10,151 nt of DNA, taken from Clostridiales bacterium. GTDB lineage: Bacteria > Bacillota > Clostridia > Lachnospirales > CAG-274. The stretch is taken from assembly GCA_021203425.1 (NCBI GenBank), contig JAJQBF010000208.1, positions 1 to 10,151 on the forward strand. The letters run 5' to 3'. The translations under genes were made by a program, and so were the position numbers. Shown piece by piece: positions 1 to 7,671 of this stretch. How positions within the stretch are numbered: position 1 is the stretch's first letter; each line of letters opens with the position of its first letter. Below the pieces are notes generated by a model that saw only the letters and a list, made by a program, of their open reading frames with translations, had not been told where the DNA came from and did no database searches.

Positions 1-4
1 TCTA

Positions 5-33
5 TTGACAAATGGATTTTTGGGTTGTACAAT
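5..33 (+). promoter_or_regulatory. Sigma-A-type promoter of the arabinose operon
   Basis: A perfect -35 box TTGACA (5-10) is followed by a 17-bp spacer and a good -10 box TACAAT (28-33). This is near the housekeeping sigma consensus, so transcription would start around base 40 and run rightwards into the binding-protein gene, leaving a leader of about 160 nt. It is the only convincing promoter in the window; later intergenic gaps are short and show no comparable pair of boxes. Such a strong promoter makes sense if it is held off by the repressor whose candidate site overlaps the -10 box. Confidence 0.8.
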
Positions 34-40
34 TAGTACA
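26..40. promoter_or_regulatory. Candidate AraR operator overlapping the -10 box
   Basis: An inverted repeat TGTAC-AATTA-GTACA covers the -10 box and probable start site. The half-site TTGTAC is the same as in the Bacillus subtilis AraR operator as I remember it (roughly ATTTGTACGTACAAAT), but there the halves abut, while here 5 bp separate them. Bound repressor would block RNA polymerase directly. An araR-type gene lies in the same operon, so autoregulation is the natural reading. The assignment to AraR is an inference from half-site similarity and position; the different spacing is the main doubt. Confidence 0.6.
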
Positions 41-198
41 TATGACAGTTGAAAGCTGAGGGTGACACAGTTAATTTTGACGAAAACAAGAGTATATTTC
101 TTTTACTTCTTGTTTGTTTATTTTTAACCTGATTTTACATCGGCAGGCAACTTGTAAATACAACTTACATATTTTTAATCGGAGGAGGTTACATATTT
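40..198 (+). promoter_or_regulatory. Long AT-rich 5' leader with short repeats
   Basis: About 160 nt separate the predicted start site from the first ATG. No known riboswitch or convincing leader peptide was recognised. Visible structure: an 8-bp inverted repeat AAACAAGA (84-91) and TCTTGTTT (108-115) with a 16-nt loop, and a 10-bp direct repeat TTACATATTT (165-174 and 189-198) that brackets the ribosome binding site GGAGGAGG (181-188). A partial complement to the ribosome-binding region, AACCTGATT (126-134), could pair with AATC (177-180) plus AGGTT (186-190). The leader may simply stabilise an abundant mRNA; any regulatory role is speculative. Confidence 0.3.
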
Positions 199-1257
199 AT
201 GAAACGCAGATTAGTGAGCACATTAATCGGTATGACAATGGTGGCTGTAATGCTCGGCGGATGCGGCGGCGGAACAGACACAACAGAAGAGGCTGCCGAC
301 GATACAGCGGCAGAGGCTGAAGCAGACGAAAGCGGCGACGAGGCTGCAAGCGGTGATTTAATTACCGTGGGTTATGCTCAGGTTGGTCACGAATCAGACT
401 GGCGTACAGCTAACACGGAAAATTATCAGAACACATTTACAGCTGAAAACGGCTATGAGCTTTCATTCGTAGACGCTGACAATGACAACGCAACTCAGAT
501 TGAGGCTGTTCGTACATTCATTCAGCAGGAGCTTGACTACATCGTTATCGCTCCTATCGAAACAGCAGGCTGGGACACTGTTCTTGAAGAAGCCGACAGC
601 GCAGGTATCCCCGTTATTATTGCAGACAGAGAAATCGACTCTGACAACTATGATGCCTTTGTAGGAACCGACAGTGTTGCAGAAGGCGTAACAGCCGGCA
701 ACTGGTTAGGCGAATATTTAGACGGCGCAGAAGCTAACATTCTTGTTATCGAAGGTTCTGTAGGCGCTTCCGCAGCTCTCGGACGTACAGAAGGCTTTAA
801 CTCTGTAGCTGACGAACACAGCGAATGGACAATTCTTGACAGCCAGTCAGGCGACTTCACACAGAGCGGCGGTCAGGAAGTTATGGAATCCTTTATTAAG
901 TCTTACGAAGGTCAGTTCAACGTAGTAGTTTGCCAGAACGACAACGAAGCTTACGGCGCAATGGACGCTATGGACGCAGCAGGTATTACATACGGTGTTG
1001 ACGGCGATGTTATAATTATCTCCTTCGACGCTACGCATGACGGCTTACAGTATACTCTTGGCGGAAAAATCAACTGTGACGTAGAGTGTAATCCTATTCA
1101 GGCTGAGATAGTTGCTGAAGTTATCCAGGCTATGGAAGCAGGCGAAGAATATCCCGAAAGAACAATCGTTGAAGACAGCGCATTTGTAGCACCCGGTATT
1201 GAAAGTGCTTTCGCAACAGAAATGACACAGGAAATTTTAGACGGACGTGCATATTAA
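199..1257 (+). CDS. ytfQ: Sugar ABC transporter substrate-binding lipoprotein, YtfQ-like
   Basis: 352-residue extracellular sugar-binding protein of the periplasmic-binding-protein (LacI/RbsB-like) class. The N-terminus has two arginines, a hydrophobic stretch and the lipobox LGGC (residues 19-22), so Cys22 would be lipidated and the protein tethered outside the membrane. A low-complexity Glu/Asp/Ala linker (about 27-53) precedes the globular domain. Segments close to E. coli YtfQ as recalled include VGYAQVGHESDWR (57-69), IAPIETAGWDTVL (117-129), GSVGAS, SQSGDFT and KEVMESFIK-like QEVMESFIK. YtfQ binds galactofuranose, and relatives (AraU of Shewanella) serve L-arabinose; the ara genes downstream favour L-arabinose here, possibly as the furanose. 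The start ATG has GGAGGAGG at 181-188. Codon choice is cleaner than in the downstream genes (few ATA isoleucines, CGT/CGC arginines present), which suits high expression, as does the terminator just after it. Confidence 0.93.
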   Translation: MKRRLVSTLIGMTMVAVMLGGCGGGTDTTEEAADDTAAEAEADESGDEAASGDLITVGYAQVGHESDWRTANTENYQNTFTAENGYELSFVDADNDNATQIEAVRTFIQQELDYIVIAPIETAGWDTVLEEADSAGIPVIIADREIDSDNYDAFVGTDSVAEGVTAGNWLGEYLDGAEANILVIEGSVGASAALGRTEGFNSVADEHSEWTILDSQSGDFTQSGGQEVMESFIKSYEGQFNVVVCQNDNEAYGAMDAMDAAGITYGVDGDVIIISFDATHDGLQYTLGGKINCDVECNPIQAEIVAEVIQAMEAGEEYPERTIVEDSAFVAPGIESAFATEMTQEILDGRAY

Positions 1258-1289
1258 TTGTTTAATTTATTACACTTAAGTCATTTGAA

Positions 1290-1326
1290 GGGGAGAGAAT
1301 CCCAAAGGATTCCTTCCCCCTTTTTT
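1290..1326 (+). terminator. Rho-independent terminator / partial attenuator after the binding-protein gene
   Basis: A 13-bp stem is formed by 1290-1302 (GGGGAGAGAATCC) and 1307-1319 (GGATTCCTTCCCC) with the 4-nt loop CAAA and one A-C mismatch plus one G-U pair. It is followed at once by a C and six T (1321-1326), the classic intrinsic terminator layout. The ATPase and permease genes that must work with the binding protein follow 95 nt later with no clear promoter of their own, so read-through is expected. This would give far more binding protein than membrane components, a common arrangement in ABC importer operons. Confidence 0.85.
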
Positions 1327-1358
1327 AAATAATAAATCTCCATTTTTCGGCTTATTTG

Positions 1359-1380
1359 CCTAAATTAGGTTAAATTTAGG
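1359..1380. repeat. Short inverted repeat upstream of the ATPase gene
   Basis: CCTAAATT (1359-1366) and AATTTAGG (1373-1380) form a perfect 8-bp inverted repeat with a 6-bp spacer. Read the other way it is also an imperfect tandem repeat of TAAATTAGGT / TAAATTTAGGT (1361-1381). It lies between the terminator and the ATPase ribosome binding site AAGGGGGT. It could be a weak mRNA hairpin or a protein site; it does not resemble the TGTAC half-sites of the main operator. AT-rich sequence makes chance symmetry plausible. Confidence 0.35.
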
Positions 1381-1420
1381 TCAAATCTGTGTAAAAAATA
1401 TATCGCAAGGGGGTAGAACA

Positions 1421-2944
1421 ATGGAAAAAGATGTAGTTCTTGAAATGAAAAATATATGTATGACCTTCCCCGGGGTTAAGGCTCTTGACCACGCAGGGCT
1501 TACCCTTAAAAAAGGCGAAATTCGTGCCCTTATGGGTGAAAACGGTGCAGGGAAGTCTACCCTTATAAAATGTCTTACGGGGGTAAATAATTTTGAAGCC
1601 GGAGAAATCTTCTTAGACGGTTTCGACGTACCGATTAGAAACAAAGACACTATGGACGCCCAGCAAAAGGGTATTGCTACAGTTTATCAGGAGGTAAACC
1701 TTTGCCCCAATCTTTCTGTAGCTGAAAATATTTTCATAGGCAGAGCGCCTCTGACAAAATTCGGAATTGTCAACAGACGTGCAATGAACAGAAAAGCAAA
1801 AAAACTTATAGAAGAGCTTGAGCTTGATTTAGATGTAACAAAAAAACTCGAAAATTATTCTCTTGCTATGCAGCAGATGATTGCCATTGCAAGAGCTATA
1901 GATATGGACTGCAAGGTTTTGATTTTAGATGAGCCTACCTCTTCTCTTGACGACAGAGAGGTTGAAAAACTGTTTAAGGTTATGCGAGACTTAAAAAAGA
2001 AAGGTGTTGCCATTATATTTGTAACCCACTTCCTTGAACAGGTTTATGAGGTTTGCGACGGAATTACTGTTTTAAGAAACGGTCTTCTCGTAGGGGAATA
2101 TGATATTGCCGATCTTCCCAGAGTAAAGCTTGTTGCGGCTATGATGGGAAAAGACTTTGATGATCTTGCCTCTATTAAAGCCGAGGGCGAAGAACTTAAG
2201 GCAGACGCCCCTCTTGTAATCGACGCCAAAGGCTTAAGCCATGCCGGAAAAATAAAACCCTTTGACCTTGAAATAAGAGAAGGTGAAGTTGTAGGGCTTA
2301 CCGGTCTTTTAGGCAGCGGCAGAAGTGAGCTTGCAAGAACGATTTACGGTGCAGACAGAAACCAAACAGGCAGTCTGAAGGTAAGAGGAAAGGAACAGCA
2401 CATCAAAGAACCTATAGACGCTATGAATTTAGGTATGGGTCTTCTGCCCGATGACAGAAAAGCAGAGGGAATTATAGGTGATTTATCGGTAAGAGAAAAT
2501 ATTATGCTTGCCATGCAGACAAAACAGGGTGTTCTCAAGAAAATACCTATGTCAAAGCAAATTGAAATTGCGGATAAATTTATAGAAATGCTCCAAATAA
2601 AAACAGCAAGCAGAGAAACCTTAATAAAACAACTTTCCGGCGGAAATCAGCAAAAGGTTATTTTGGCCAGATGGCTTGCCACCGACCCTGATTTTCTTAT
2701 TTTGGACGAGCCTACAAGAGGTATCGACATAGGAACAAAAACGGAAATTCAAAAGCTTGTTTTAAAACTGGCGTCAGAAGGAAAAAGCATTATGTTTATT
2801 TCCTCCGAAATAGACGAAATGCTCAGAACCTGCAACCGTATGGCAGTTTTGAGAGACGGCGCAAAAGTCGGGGAAATTTCCGGCGATGATATGACACAGG
2901 AAGGCGTTATGAACGCTATAGCAGGAGGTGACAGCAATGGATAA
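1421..2944 (+). CDS. ytfR: Sugar ABC transporter ATP-binding protein, YtfR/AraG/RbsA type
   Basis: 507-residue cytoplasmic ATPase with two nucleotide-binding domains in tandem, the standard form for pentose/ribose-class importers. Domain 1 has Walker A GENGAGKST (39-47), the degenerate signature YSLAMQQ (about 146-152) and Walker B LILDEP (about 167-172). Domain 2 has a degenerate Walker A LTGLLGSGRSE (about 292-302), a full signature LSGGNQQ (about 404-410) and Walker B LILDEPTRGID (about 425-435). This asymmetry, with a catalytically weak second P-loop, is normal for the family. It powers import through the two permeases that follow. The start has AAGGGGGT upstream, and the 3' end overlaps the next gene by 8 nt. 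RbsA, AraG, MglA and YtfR cannot be told apart by motifs alone; the YtfR label rests on the flanking binding protein and the pair of distinct permeases. Confidence 0.93.
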   Translation: MEKDVVLEMKNICMTFPGVKALDHAGLTLKKGEIRALMGENGAGKSTLIKCLTGVNNFEAGEIFLDGFDVPIRNKDTMDAQQKGIATVYQEVNLCPNLSVAENIFIGRAPLTKFGIVNRRAMNRKAKKLIEELELDLDVTKKLENYSLAMQQMIAIARAIDMDCKVLILDEPTSSLDDREVEKLFKVMRDLKKKGVAIIFVTHFLEQVYEVCDGITVLRNGLLVGEYDIADLPRVKLVAAMMGKDFDDLASIKAEGEELKADAPLVIDAKGLSHAGKIKPFDLEIREGEVVGLTGLLGSGRSELARTIYGADRNQTGSLKVRGKEQHIKEPIDAMNLGMGLLPDDRKAEGIIGDLSVRENIMLAMQTKQGVLKKIPMSKQIEIADKFIEMLQIKTASRETLIKQLSGGNQQKVILARWLATDPDFLILDEPTRGIDIGTKTEIQKLVLKLASEGKSIMFISSEIDEMLRTCNRMAVLRDGAKVGEISGDDMTQEGVMNAIAGGDSNG

Positions 2945-3986
2945 AATAAGAAAAATTACAAAAATGACCCTGTTTCTTCCTATATTTAGTATGATTCTCA
3001 TAATGCTTATAAATGTGGTTTATGATATAGGAATCGGAAATGCTCCTTGGAATTTCTTTATAATAACAATTAAAAACGGTGTGCTTTACGGCAGACTTAT
3101 AGACATGCTTAACAGAGGCAGCGAGGTTGCAATTCTTGCAATCGGTATGACCCTTGTTGTTTCTGCCTCAGCCGGAACGGATATTTCCGTCGGCTCCGTA
3201 ATGAGCTTAACCGGCGGAATGTGCTGTATGCTCCTTGCGGGCTACGGTGTTGCAAACACAAACGAATATGCCGTTCCCTTAATAGTAGGGCTTTTGGTAG
3301 GTCTTGCAGTTGCTCTTGTCTGCGGCTTGTTTAATGGTTTTTTGGTTTCATACCTAAATATTCAGCCAATGGTAGCTACGCTTATTCTCTGGTCGGCAGG
3401 GCGGGCCATAGGTCTTCTTCTCTGCAACAGCCAGATTGTTTATGTAAGAGAAGAATCATTTAAGGTTTTAGGCTCATATGTAGGTCCCGTTCCCACTCCC
3501 ATAATTGTGGCGGCTGTCTGTATAGCCATTGCGGCTGTTGTTTTAAAACAGACATCTTTGGGTCTTTACATACAAAGCGTAGGCATCAACCGCAAAGCCT
3601 CGAGAATTTCGGGAATCAACTCAAGAAGAATTATACTTATGTGTTATGCAATCTGCGGTTTCTGCGCCGGTATAGCCGGTCTTGTTGCCACATCGAGAAT
3701 TTACTCGGCAGACACAAACAACATAGGCCTTAATATGGAGCTTGACGCTATTCTTGCCGTAGCTCTCGGCGGAAACAGCTTAGGCGGCGGTAAGTTTAAC
3801 CTTGCCGGTTCAATAATAGGCGCCTACACAATTCAGGCTATAACAACAACCCTTTACGCTTTGGGTGTTTCCTCAGCTCAGGCGCCTGTTTTCAAGGCTA
3901 TAGTGGTTATTATAATTGTTGTTATTCAGGCTGAACCCTTTAAAGCATATATTAAGAAAATCTCCGGAAGGAGGGCTAACGCATGA
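2937..3986 (+). CDS. ytfT: Sugar ABC transporter permease, YtfT-like
   Basis: 349-residue inner-membrane permease of the RbsC/BPD_transp_2 family with multiple hydrophobic segments. Recognisable YtfT-like stretches are GRLIDMLNRGSEVAILAIGMTLV, which leads into the family's glycine-rich motif (AGTDISVGSVMSLTG here, where the usual form is GGIDLSVGA), then IQPMVATLIL, the cytoplasmic loop SVGINRKASRISGINSR that meets the ATPase, and LDAILAVALGGNSLGGG. A GTG nine bases upstream (2928) is in frame, but it overlaps the AGGAGG (2923-2928) that sits 8 nt before ATG 2937, so the ATG is chosen. The gene overlaps the ATPase gene by 8 nt and the next permease by 4 nt, implying translational coupling and roughly equal amounts. 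It would form a heterodimeric channel with the following gene product. Confidence 0.92.
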   Translation: MDKIRKITKMTLFLPIFSMILIMLINVVYDIGIGNAPWNFFIITIKNGVLYGRLIDMLNRGSEVAILAIGMTLVVSASAGTDISVGSVMSLTGGMCCMLLAGYGVANTNEYAVPLIVGLLVGLAVALVCGLFNGFLVSYLNIQPMVATLILWSAGRAIGLLLCNSQIVYVREESFKVLGSYVGPVPTPIIVAAVCIAIAAVVLKQTSLGLYIQSVGINRKASRISGINSRRIILMCYAICGFCAGIAGLVATSRIYSADTNNIGLNMELDAILAVALGGNSLGGGKFNLAGSIIGAYTIQAITTTLYALGVSSAQAPVFKAIVVIIIVVIQAEPFKAYIKKISGRRANA

Positions 3987-5008
3987 TTAAAAAATTAAGA
4001 ATTAACAATGACAATATTCTCCTTGTAATAACAATCTGTTTGTTTATGGTAATGTATTTGGGCGGCTGCTGGCTTTACGCCGACAAGGGCTTTACGAAAC
4101 TCCAGACATTTCTGGATATTCTTATTAACAATGCCGGTGTTATCTGCGTTACCTGCGGTATGACCTGCGTTATGCTTACAGGAGGCATAGATATTTCGGC
4201 AGGCTCCGTAATTGCCTTAGACTGTATGATTATGGCTGTGGGAATTGAAAAGTTCGGTTTGTCAAGCCCCGTTCTTATGGTTATAATTCTCCTTGTGGGG
4301 GTAGTTATGGGCTTTGTTATGGGTTTCTGTGTCTCATATCTTGAAATTCAGCCCTTCATTGTAACTATGGCGGGTATGTTCTTCGCCAGAGGTATGACGG
4401 CTGTTCTTTCAACCCAGCAGATAAGCATAAAAGAAGACTTTTTCGTAAAGCTTTCGAATCTGAAAATAGAAATTCCCTTCGGTATAGGCTCTTATGTAAA
4501 CAGCAAGGGCATTGTTCAGACACCTTATGTAAGAATTACCGTTATTGTCGCTCTTATTGCCGTTGCGGTTACATTCTTCATTTTGGGCTATACCAAATTC
4601 GGCAGGAGTATATATGCCGTAGGCGGCAACCAGCAGTCTGCAACTCTTATGGGTCTTGACGTTAAAAAGACAAAGCTTAAAACATATATGCTTTCCACAA
4701 TCTTTACTTCAATCGGCGGAATCTGCTATTGTCTTAACACAATGAGCGGAACCACAACACAGGCAACAGGTCTTGAGATGAGCGCTATTTCATCGGCGGT
4801 TATCGGCGGAACCCTCCTTACCGGCGGTGTGGGAAATGTTATAGGCTCACTTTTCGGTGTACTCATAAACGGAACTATCTCATCTCTCGTTAAGTTCAAC
4901 GGGAAGCTTATAAGCTCCTGGGCAAATATCGTAACGGCTATCCTTCTTTGTTTCTTCATTGTTTTACAGGCAGTGTTTGCAAAGATAAAGGAAAGCAAGA
5001 AAAAATAA
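3983..5008 (+). CDS. yjfF: Second sugar ABC transporter permease, YjfF-like
   Basis: 341-residue polytopic membrane protein of the same RbsC-like family but clearly a different subfamily from its neighbour. It resembles E. coli YjfF through LTGGIDISAGSVIALD near residues 72-87, LEIQPFIVTMAGMFFARGM, YAVGGNQQSATLMGLDVKKTK (the ATPase-contacting loop), MLSTIFTSIGGICY, and AISSAVIGGTLLTGGVGN. Start and previous stop share ATGA (3983-3986), and GGAGG lies at 3970-3974 inside the previous gene. Having two unlike permeases, rather than one that homodimerises as in RbsC or AraH, is the hallmark of the YtfQ-R-T-YjfF transporters, which are known or proposed to handle furanose sugars. A 37-nt gap follows, without a terminator. 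Confidence 0.92.
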   Translation: MIKKLRINNDNILLVITICLFMVMYLGGCWLYADKGFTKLQTFLDILINNAGVICVTCGMTCVMLTGGIDISAGSVIALDCMIMAVGIEKFGLSSPVLMVIILLVGVVMGFVMGFCVSYLEIQPFIVTMAGMFFARGMTAVLSTQQISIKEDFFVKLSNLKIEIPFGIGSYVNSKGIVQTPYVRITVIVALIAVAVTFFILGYTKFGRSIYAVGGNQQSATLMGLDVKKTKLKTYMLSTIFTSIGGICYCLNTMSGTTTQATGLEMSAISSAVIGGTLLTGGVGNVIGSLFGVLINGTISSLVKFNGKLISSWANIVTAILLCFFIVLQAVFAKIKESKKK

Positions 5009-5045
5009 TTATACCTTTACACATAAGACAAGAGAGGATAATAAT

Positions 5046-6116
5046 ATGATCCCCAAATATCAAATTATTACAGACTGGATAACCGAACAAATCGCAAAAG
5101 GGGCTTTTTCCTTCGGTGCAAAGCTGCCTTCCGAAAATGAACTGGCTAAAAAGTTTAATATGAGCAGACAGACTGTCCGCCATGCCATTGATATTTTGGA
5201 GTTTAACAAGGTTGTAGTCAGAGTTAAGGGCAGCGGAACCTACCTTAACAAACAGGGTCGGGTAAAGAGAGAAAAAAGCAATAAAAACATAGCCGTTGTC
5301 AGTACGTATATCGACAACTATGTTTTCCCTCCTATTTTAGGGGGCATAGAGAGAATATTATCCGACAGGGGCTATACAATCCAAATTGCCTTTACGGAAA
5401 ACAGGGCTTTTAAAGAACGGGAGGTTCTTCAGGGGCTTGCGGAAAACGAAAATATCGACGGGCTTATAATCGAGCCTGCAAAGAGCACCTTGCCCAACAT
5501 AAATATCGATTTATATGATAAATTAGAGGAAAAACACATACCGGTTTTGTTGTTCAACTGCTCACAGGCGGAGCTTAAGTTCCCCTGTGTGGCTCTTGAC
5601 GACAGGCTCATAGGCTATAAGTGTGTCAAATATTTAATTAATGCCGGTCACAGAAAAATCTGTGGAATATTTAAGTCCGATGACAGTCAGGGGCACTTAA
5701 GATATGAGGGCTTTATAAAGGGGCTTAAGGAAAACGGCATAGACGAAGAGGATATTATTTGGGTAGATACCGATTCTATTGAAAAAATGGAATATATAGA
5801 AGATTATATATATAACGGGCTTAAGGGCAAAACAGGGCTTGTCTGTTATAACGACCAGATTGCCTATAAAATTGCCGCTCTTTGCCAAAGAAAGGGAATA
5901 AATATTCCGGAAGATCTATCCGTTATAGGGGTAGACCATTTAGAGCAGATTGCGGAAACGGATTTAAAAATAACCTCCTTCCCCCACCCCTTGGAGGCAT
6001 TAGGGGTTAAAGCCGCCGAAAATATGCTTAAAATGATAGAATCACCCGTTTTTGACGGAAATTATCTCTTTGACACAGAAGTGGAAGAGAGAGAATCCGT
6101 CAGGTTTTTAAAATAA
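5046..6116 (+). CDS. araR: Arabinose operon repressor AraR (GntR head, LacI-type sensor domain)
   Basis: 356-residue DNA-binding repressor. Residues 1-68 are a GntR-family winged helix: PKYQIITDWI at the start, KLPSENELAKKFNMSRQTVRHAIDIL (about 26-51) for the helix-turn-helix and VKGSGTYL (60-67) for the wing. From about residue 80 onward it is a LacI/periplasmic-binding-like ligand domain. STYIDNYVFPPILGGIE (86-102), DGLIIEPAKS, CGIFKSDDSQG and CYNDQIA correspond to matching blocks in B. subtilis AraR, and this chimera of GntR head with LacI body is diagnostic. L-arabinose is the known effector of AraR. GAGAGG (5032-5037) precedes the ATG. The gene lies between transporter and catabolic genes, so it would repress its own transcription through the TGTAC repeat at 26-40; I see no private promoter for it. 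Confidence 0.92.
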   Translation: MIPKYQIITDWITEQIAKGAFSFGAKLPSENELAKKFNMSRQTVRHAIDILEFNKVVVRVKGSGTYLNKQGRVKREKSNKNIAVVSTYIDNYVFPPILGGIERILSDRGYTIQIAFTENRAFKEREVLQGLAENENIDGLIIEPAKSTLPNINIDLYDKLEEKHIPVLLFNCSQAELKFPCVALDDRLIGYKCVKYLINAGHRKICGIFKSDDSQGHLRYEGFIKGLKENGIDEEDIIWVDTDSIEKMEYIEDYIYNGLKGKTGLVCYNDQIAYKIAALCQRKGINIPEDLSVIGVDHLEQIAETDLKITSFPHPLEALGVKAAENMLKMIESPVFDGNYLFDTEVEERESVRFLK

Positions 6117-6163
6117 GAAAGAAAGTGAAACTATTTATAAATATATGACAGGAGGTAATAAAG

Positions 6164-7654
6164 GTGACAGCTTATAAATTTTGGTTTTGTACAGGCTCAC
6201 AAGATCTGTACGGTGATGAATGTTTAAGAAATGTTGCGGCAAATTCACGCAAAATTGTCGAAGAGCTCAACAGTTCCGGTGTTTTGCCCTATGAAATAGT
6301 TTGGAAACCTACCCTTATTACAAACGAAGTTATAAGAAAGACTTTCAGAGAGGCAAACGACGATGACAGCTGTGCAGGTGTTATAACATGGATGCACACT
6401 TTTTCTCCGGCTAAAAGCTGGATTTTAGGTCTTAAGGAATACAGAAAGCCCCTTCTTCATCTTCACACACAGTTTAATATCGAAATCCCCTATGACACAA
6501 TAGATATGGGCTTTATGAACGAAAACCAGTCCGCCCACGGCGACAGAGAATTCGGTCATATTGTTACAAGAATGGGAATCGAGCGCAAGGTTATAATGGG
6601 TCACTGGAGTGACGAAAGAGTAAAGAAACGTATAGCAGACTGGATGCTTACGGCAGTCGGAATTACGGAAAGCAGCCATATAAGAATTGCCCGTTTTGCC
6701 GACAATATGAGAAATGTTGCCGTAACCGAAGGCGACAAAGTCGAGGCTCAGATAAAATTCGGCTGGGAGGTTGACGCATACCCCGTAAACGAAGCTTATG
6801 AATATATCAATGCTGTAAGTGAGGCAGACGTTAATGCCCTTACAGATGAATATTACGGCAAATACAGAATGATTTCCGAAGGTCGAAACCTTGATGAATT
6901 TAAGGAACACGTTAAGGTTCAGGCAAGAATTGAGCTGGGCTTTGAAAATTTCTTAAAACAGAACAATTATCATGGCATAGTTACTCACTTCGGTGACTTA
7001 GGGGCTTTAAAACAGCTGCCCGGTCTTGCTATGCAGAGGCTTATGGAAAAGGGCTACGGTTTCGGCGCCGAAGGCGACTGGAAAACTGCAGCTATGGTAA
7101 GGCTTATGAAACTGATGACAAAGGATAAAAAGAATGCAAAAGGCACTTCATTTATGGAAGACTATACCTATAATCTTGTCAAGGGCAAGGAAGGCATACT
7201 GCAGTCACATATGCTTGAAGTCTGCCCCACAATTGCCGACGGAGATATAGGAATTAAGGTCTGCCCCCTTTCAATGGGAAACAGAGAAGACCCGGCAAGA
7301 CTTGTCTTTACGGCGAAAGAAGGAAAGGGCATTGCCGCATCTCTTATAGATTTAGGACACAGATTCAGACTTATTATAAACGAAGTAGATGTTAAGAAAA
7401 CAGAAAAGCCTATGCCTAAACTCCCTGTTGCAACAGCATTTTGGACACCTAAGCCGAATCTTGAGGTTGGCGCCGAAAGCTGGATAATCTGCGGCGGAGC
7501 ACACCACACAGCCTTTACATATGACTTAACGACAGAACAGCTTACAGACTGGGCTGAGGCAATGGGAATAGAGGCAGTTGTTATTGACGAAAACACAACA
7601 ATAAGAGGGCTTAAACAGGAGCTTATGTGGAACAACGCATCATTCGGAAAATAA
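6164..7654 (+). CDS. araA: L-arabinose isomerase
   Basis: 496-residue cytoplasmic enzyme converting L-arabinose to L-ribulose, first step of the pathway, metal (usually Mn2+) dependent. The length matches the family (about 500). The typical opening YKFWFCTGSQDLYGDE is present. The four metal/catalytic residues can be placed by conserved context: Glu303 in GAEGDWK, Glu332 in SFMEDYTY, His349 in SHMLEVCP, and His447/His448 in GGAHHTAF, corresponding to E306, E333, H350 and H450 of the E. coli enzyme. The start codon is GTG, with AGGAGG (6150-6155) at 8 nt; no better ATG exists nearby and the N-terminus aligns well. The 47-nt gap after araR has no clear promoter, so it is read from the upstream transcript. 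All key residues are intact. Confidence 0.97.
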   Translation: MTAYKFWFCTGSQDLYGDECLRNVAANSRKIVEELNSSGVLPYEIVWKPTLITNEVIRKTFREANDDDSCAGVITWMHTFSPAKSWILGLKEYRKPLLHLHTQFNIEIPYDTIDMGFMNENQSAHGDREFGHIVTRMGIERKVIMGHWSDERVKKRIADWMLTAVGITESSHIRIARFADNMRNVAVTEGDKVEAQIKFGWEVDAYPVNEAYEYINAVSEADVNALTDEYYGKYRMISEGRNLDEFKEHVKVQARIELGFENFLKQNNYHGIVTHFGDLGALKQLPGLAMQRLMEKGYGFGAEGDWKTAAMVRLMKLMTKDKKNAKGTSFMEDYTYNLVKGKEGILQSHMLEVCPTIADGDIGIKVCPLSMGNREDPARLVFTAKEGKGIAASLIDLGHRFRLIINEVDVKKTEKPMPKLPVATAFWTPKPNLEVGAESWIICGGAHHTAFTYDLTTEQLTDWAEAMGIEAVVIDENTTIRGLKQELMWNNASFGK

Positions 7655-7671
7655 TTTTAGGAGGGAGAAAA

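Noticed and set aside
49..66. Possible CcpA (cre) site in the leader, around TGAAAGCTGAGGGTGACA
   Set aside because: It lacks the central CG and the right half of the cre consensus, so catabolite control by CcpA is not supported.
114..320. Open frame of 68 codons overlapping the leader and the start of the binding-protein gene
   Set aside because: It lacks a ribosome binding site, is unusually Arg-rich because it reads the Ala/Glu linker region out of frame, and overlaps a far better supported gene.
2928..2936. GTG at 2928 as the start of the first permease
   Set aside because: It overlaps the AGGAGG at 2923-2928, which is properly spaced for ATG 2937.
5295..5318. Inverted repeat GTTGTC-N12-GACAAC inside araR, with a TACGTA in the middle, as an intragenic operator
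   Set aside because: The centre is not symmetric with the arms, and the bases encode the conserved TYIDNYVF block, which explains the sequence without a DNA site.
6425..6910. 161-codon open frame on the minus strand inside araA
   Set aside because: It is the antisense shadow of a fully conserved araA; no start signal or recognisable protein features.
7168..7635. 155-codon open frame on the minus strand at the end of araA
   Set aside because: Again antisense to conserved araA codons, with no independent evidence.
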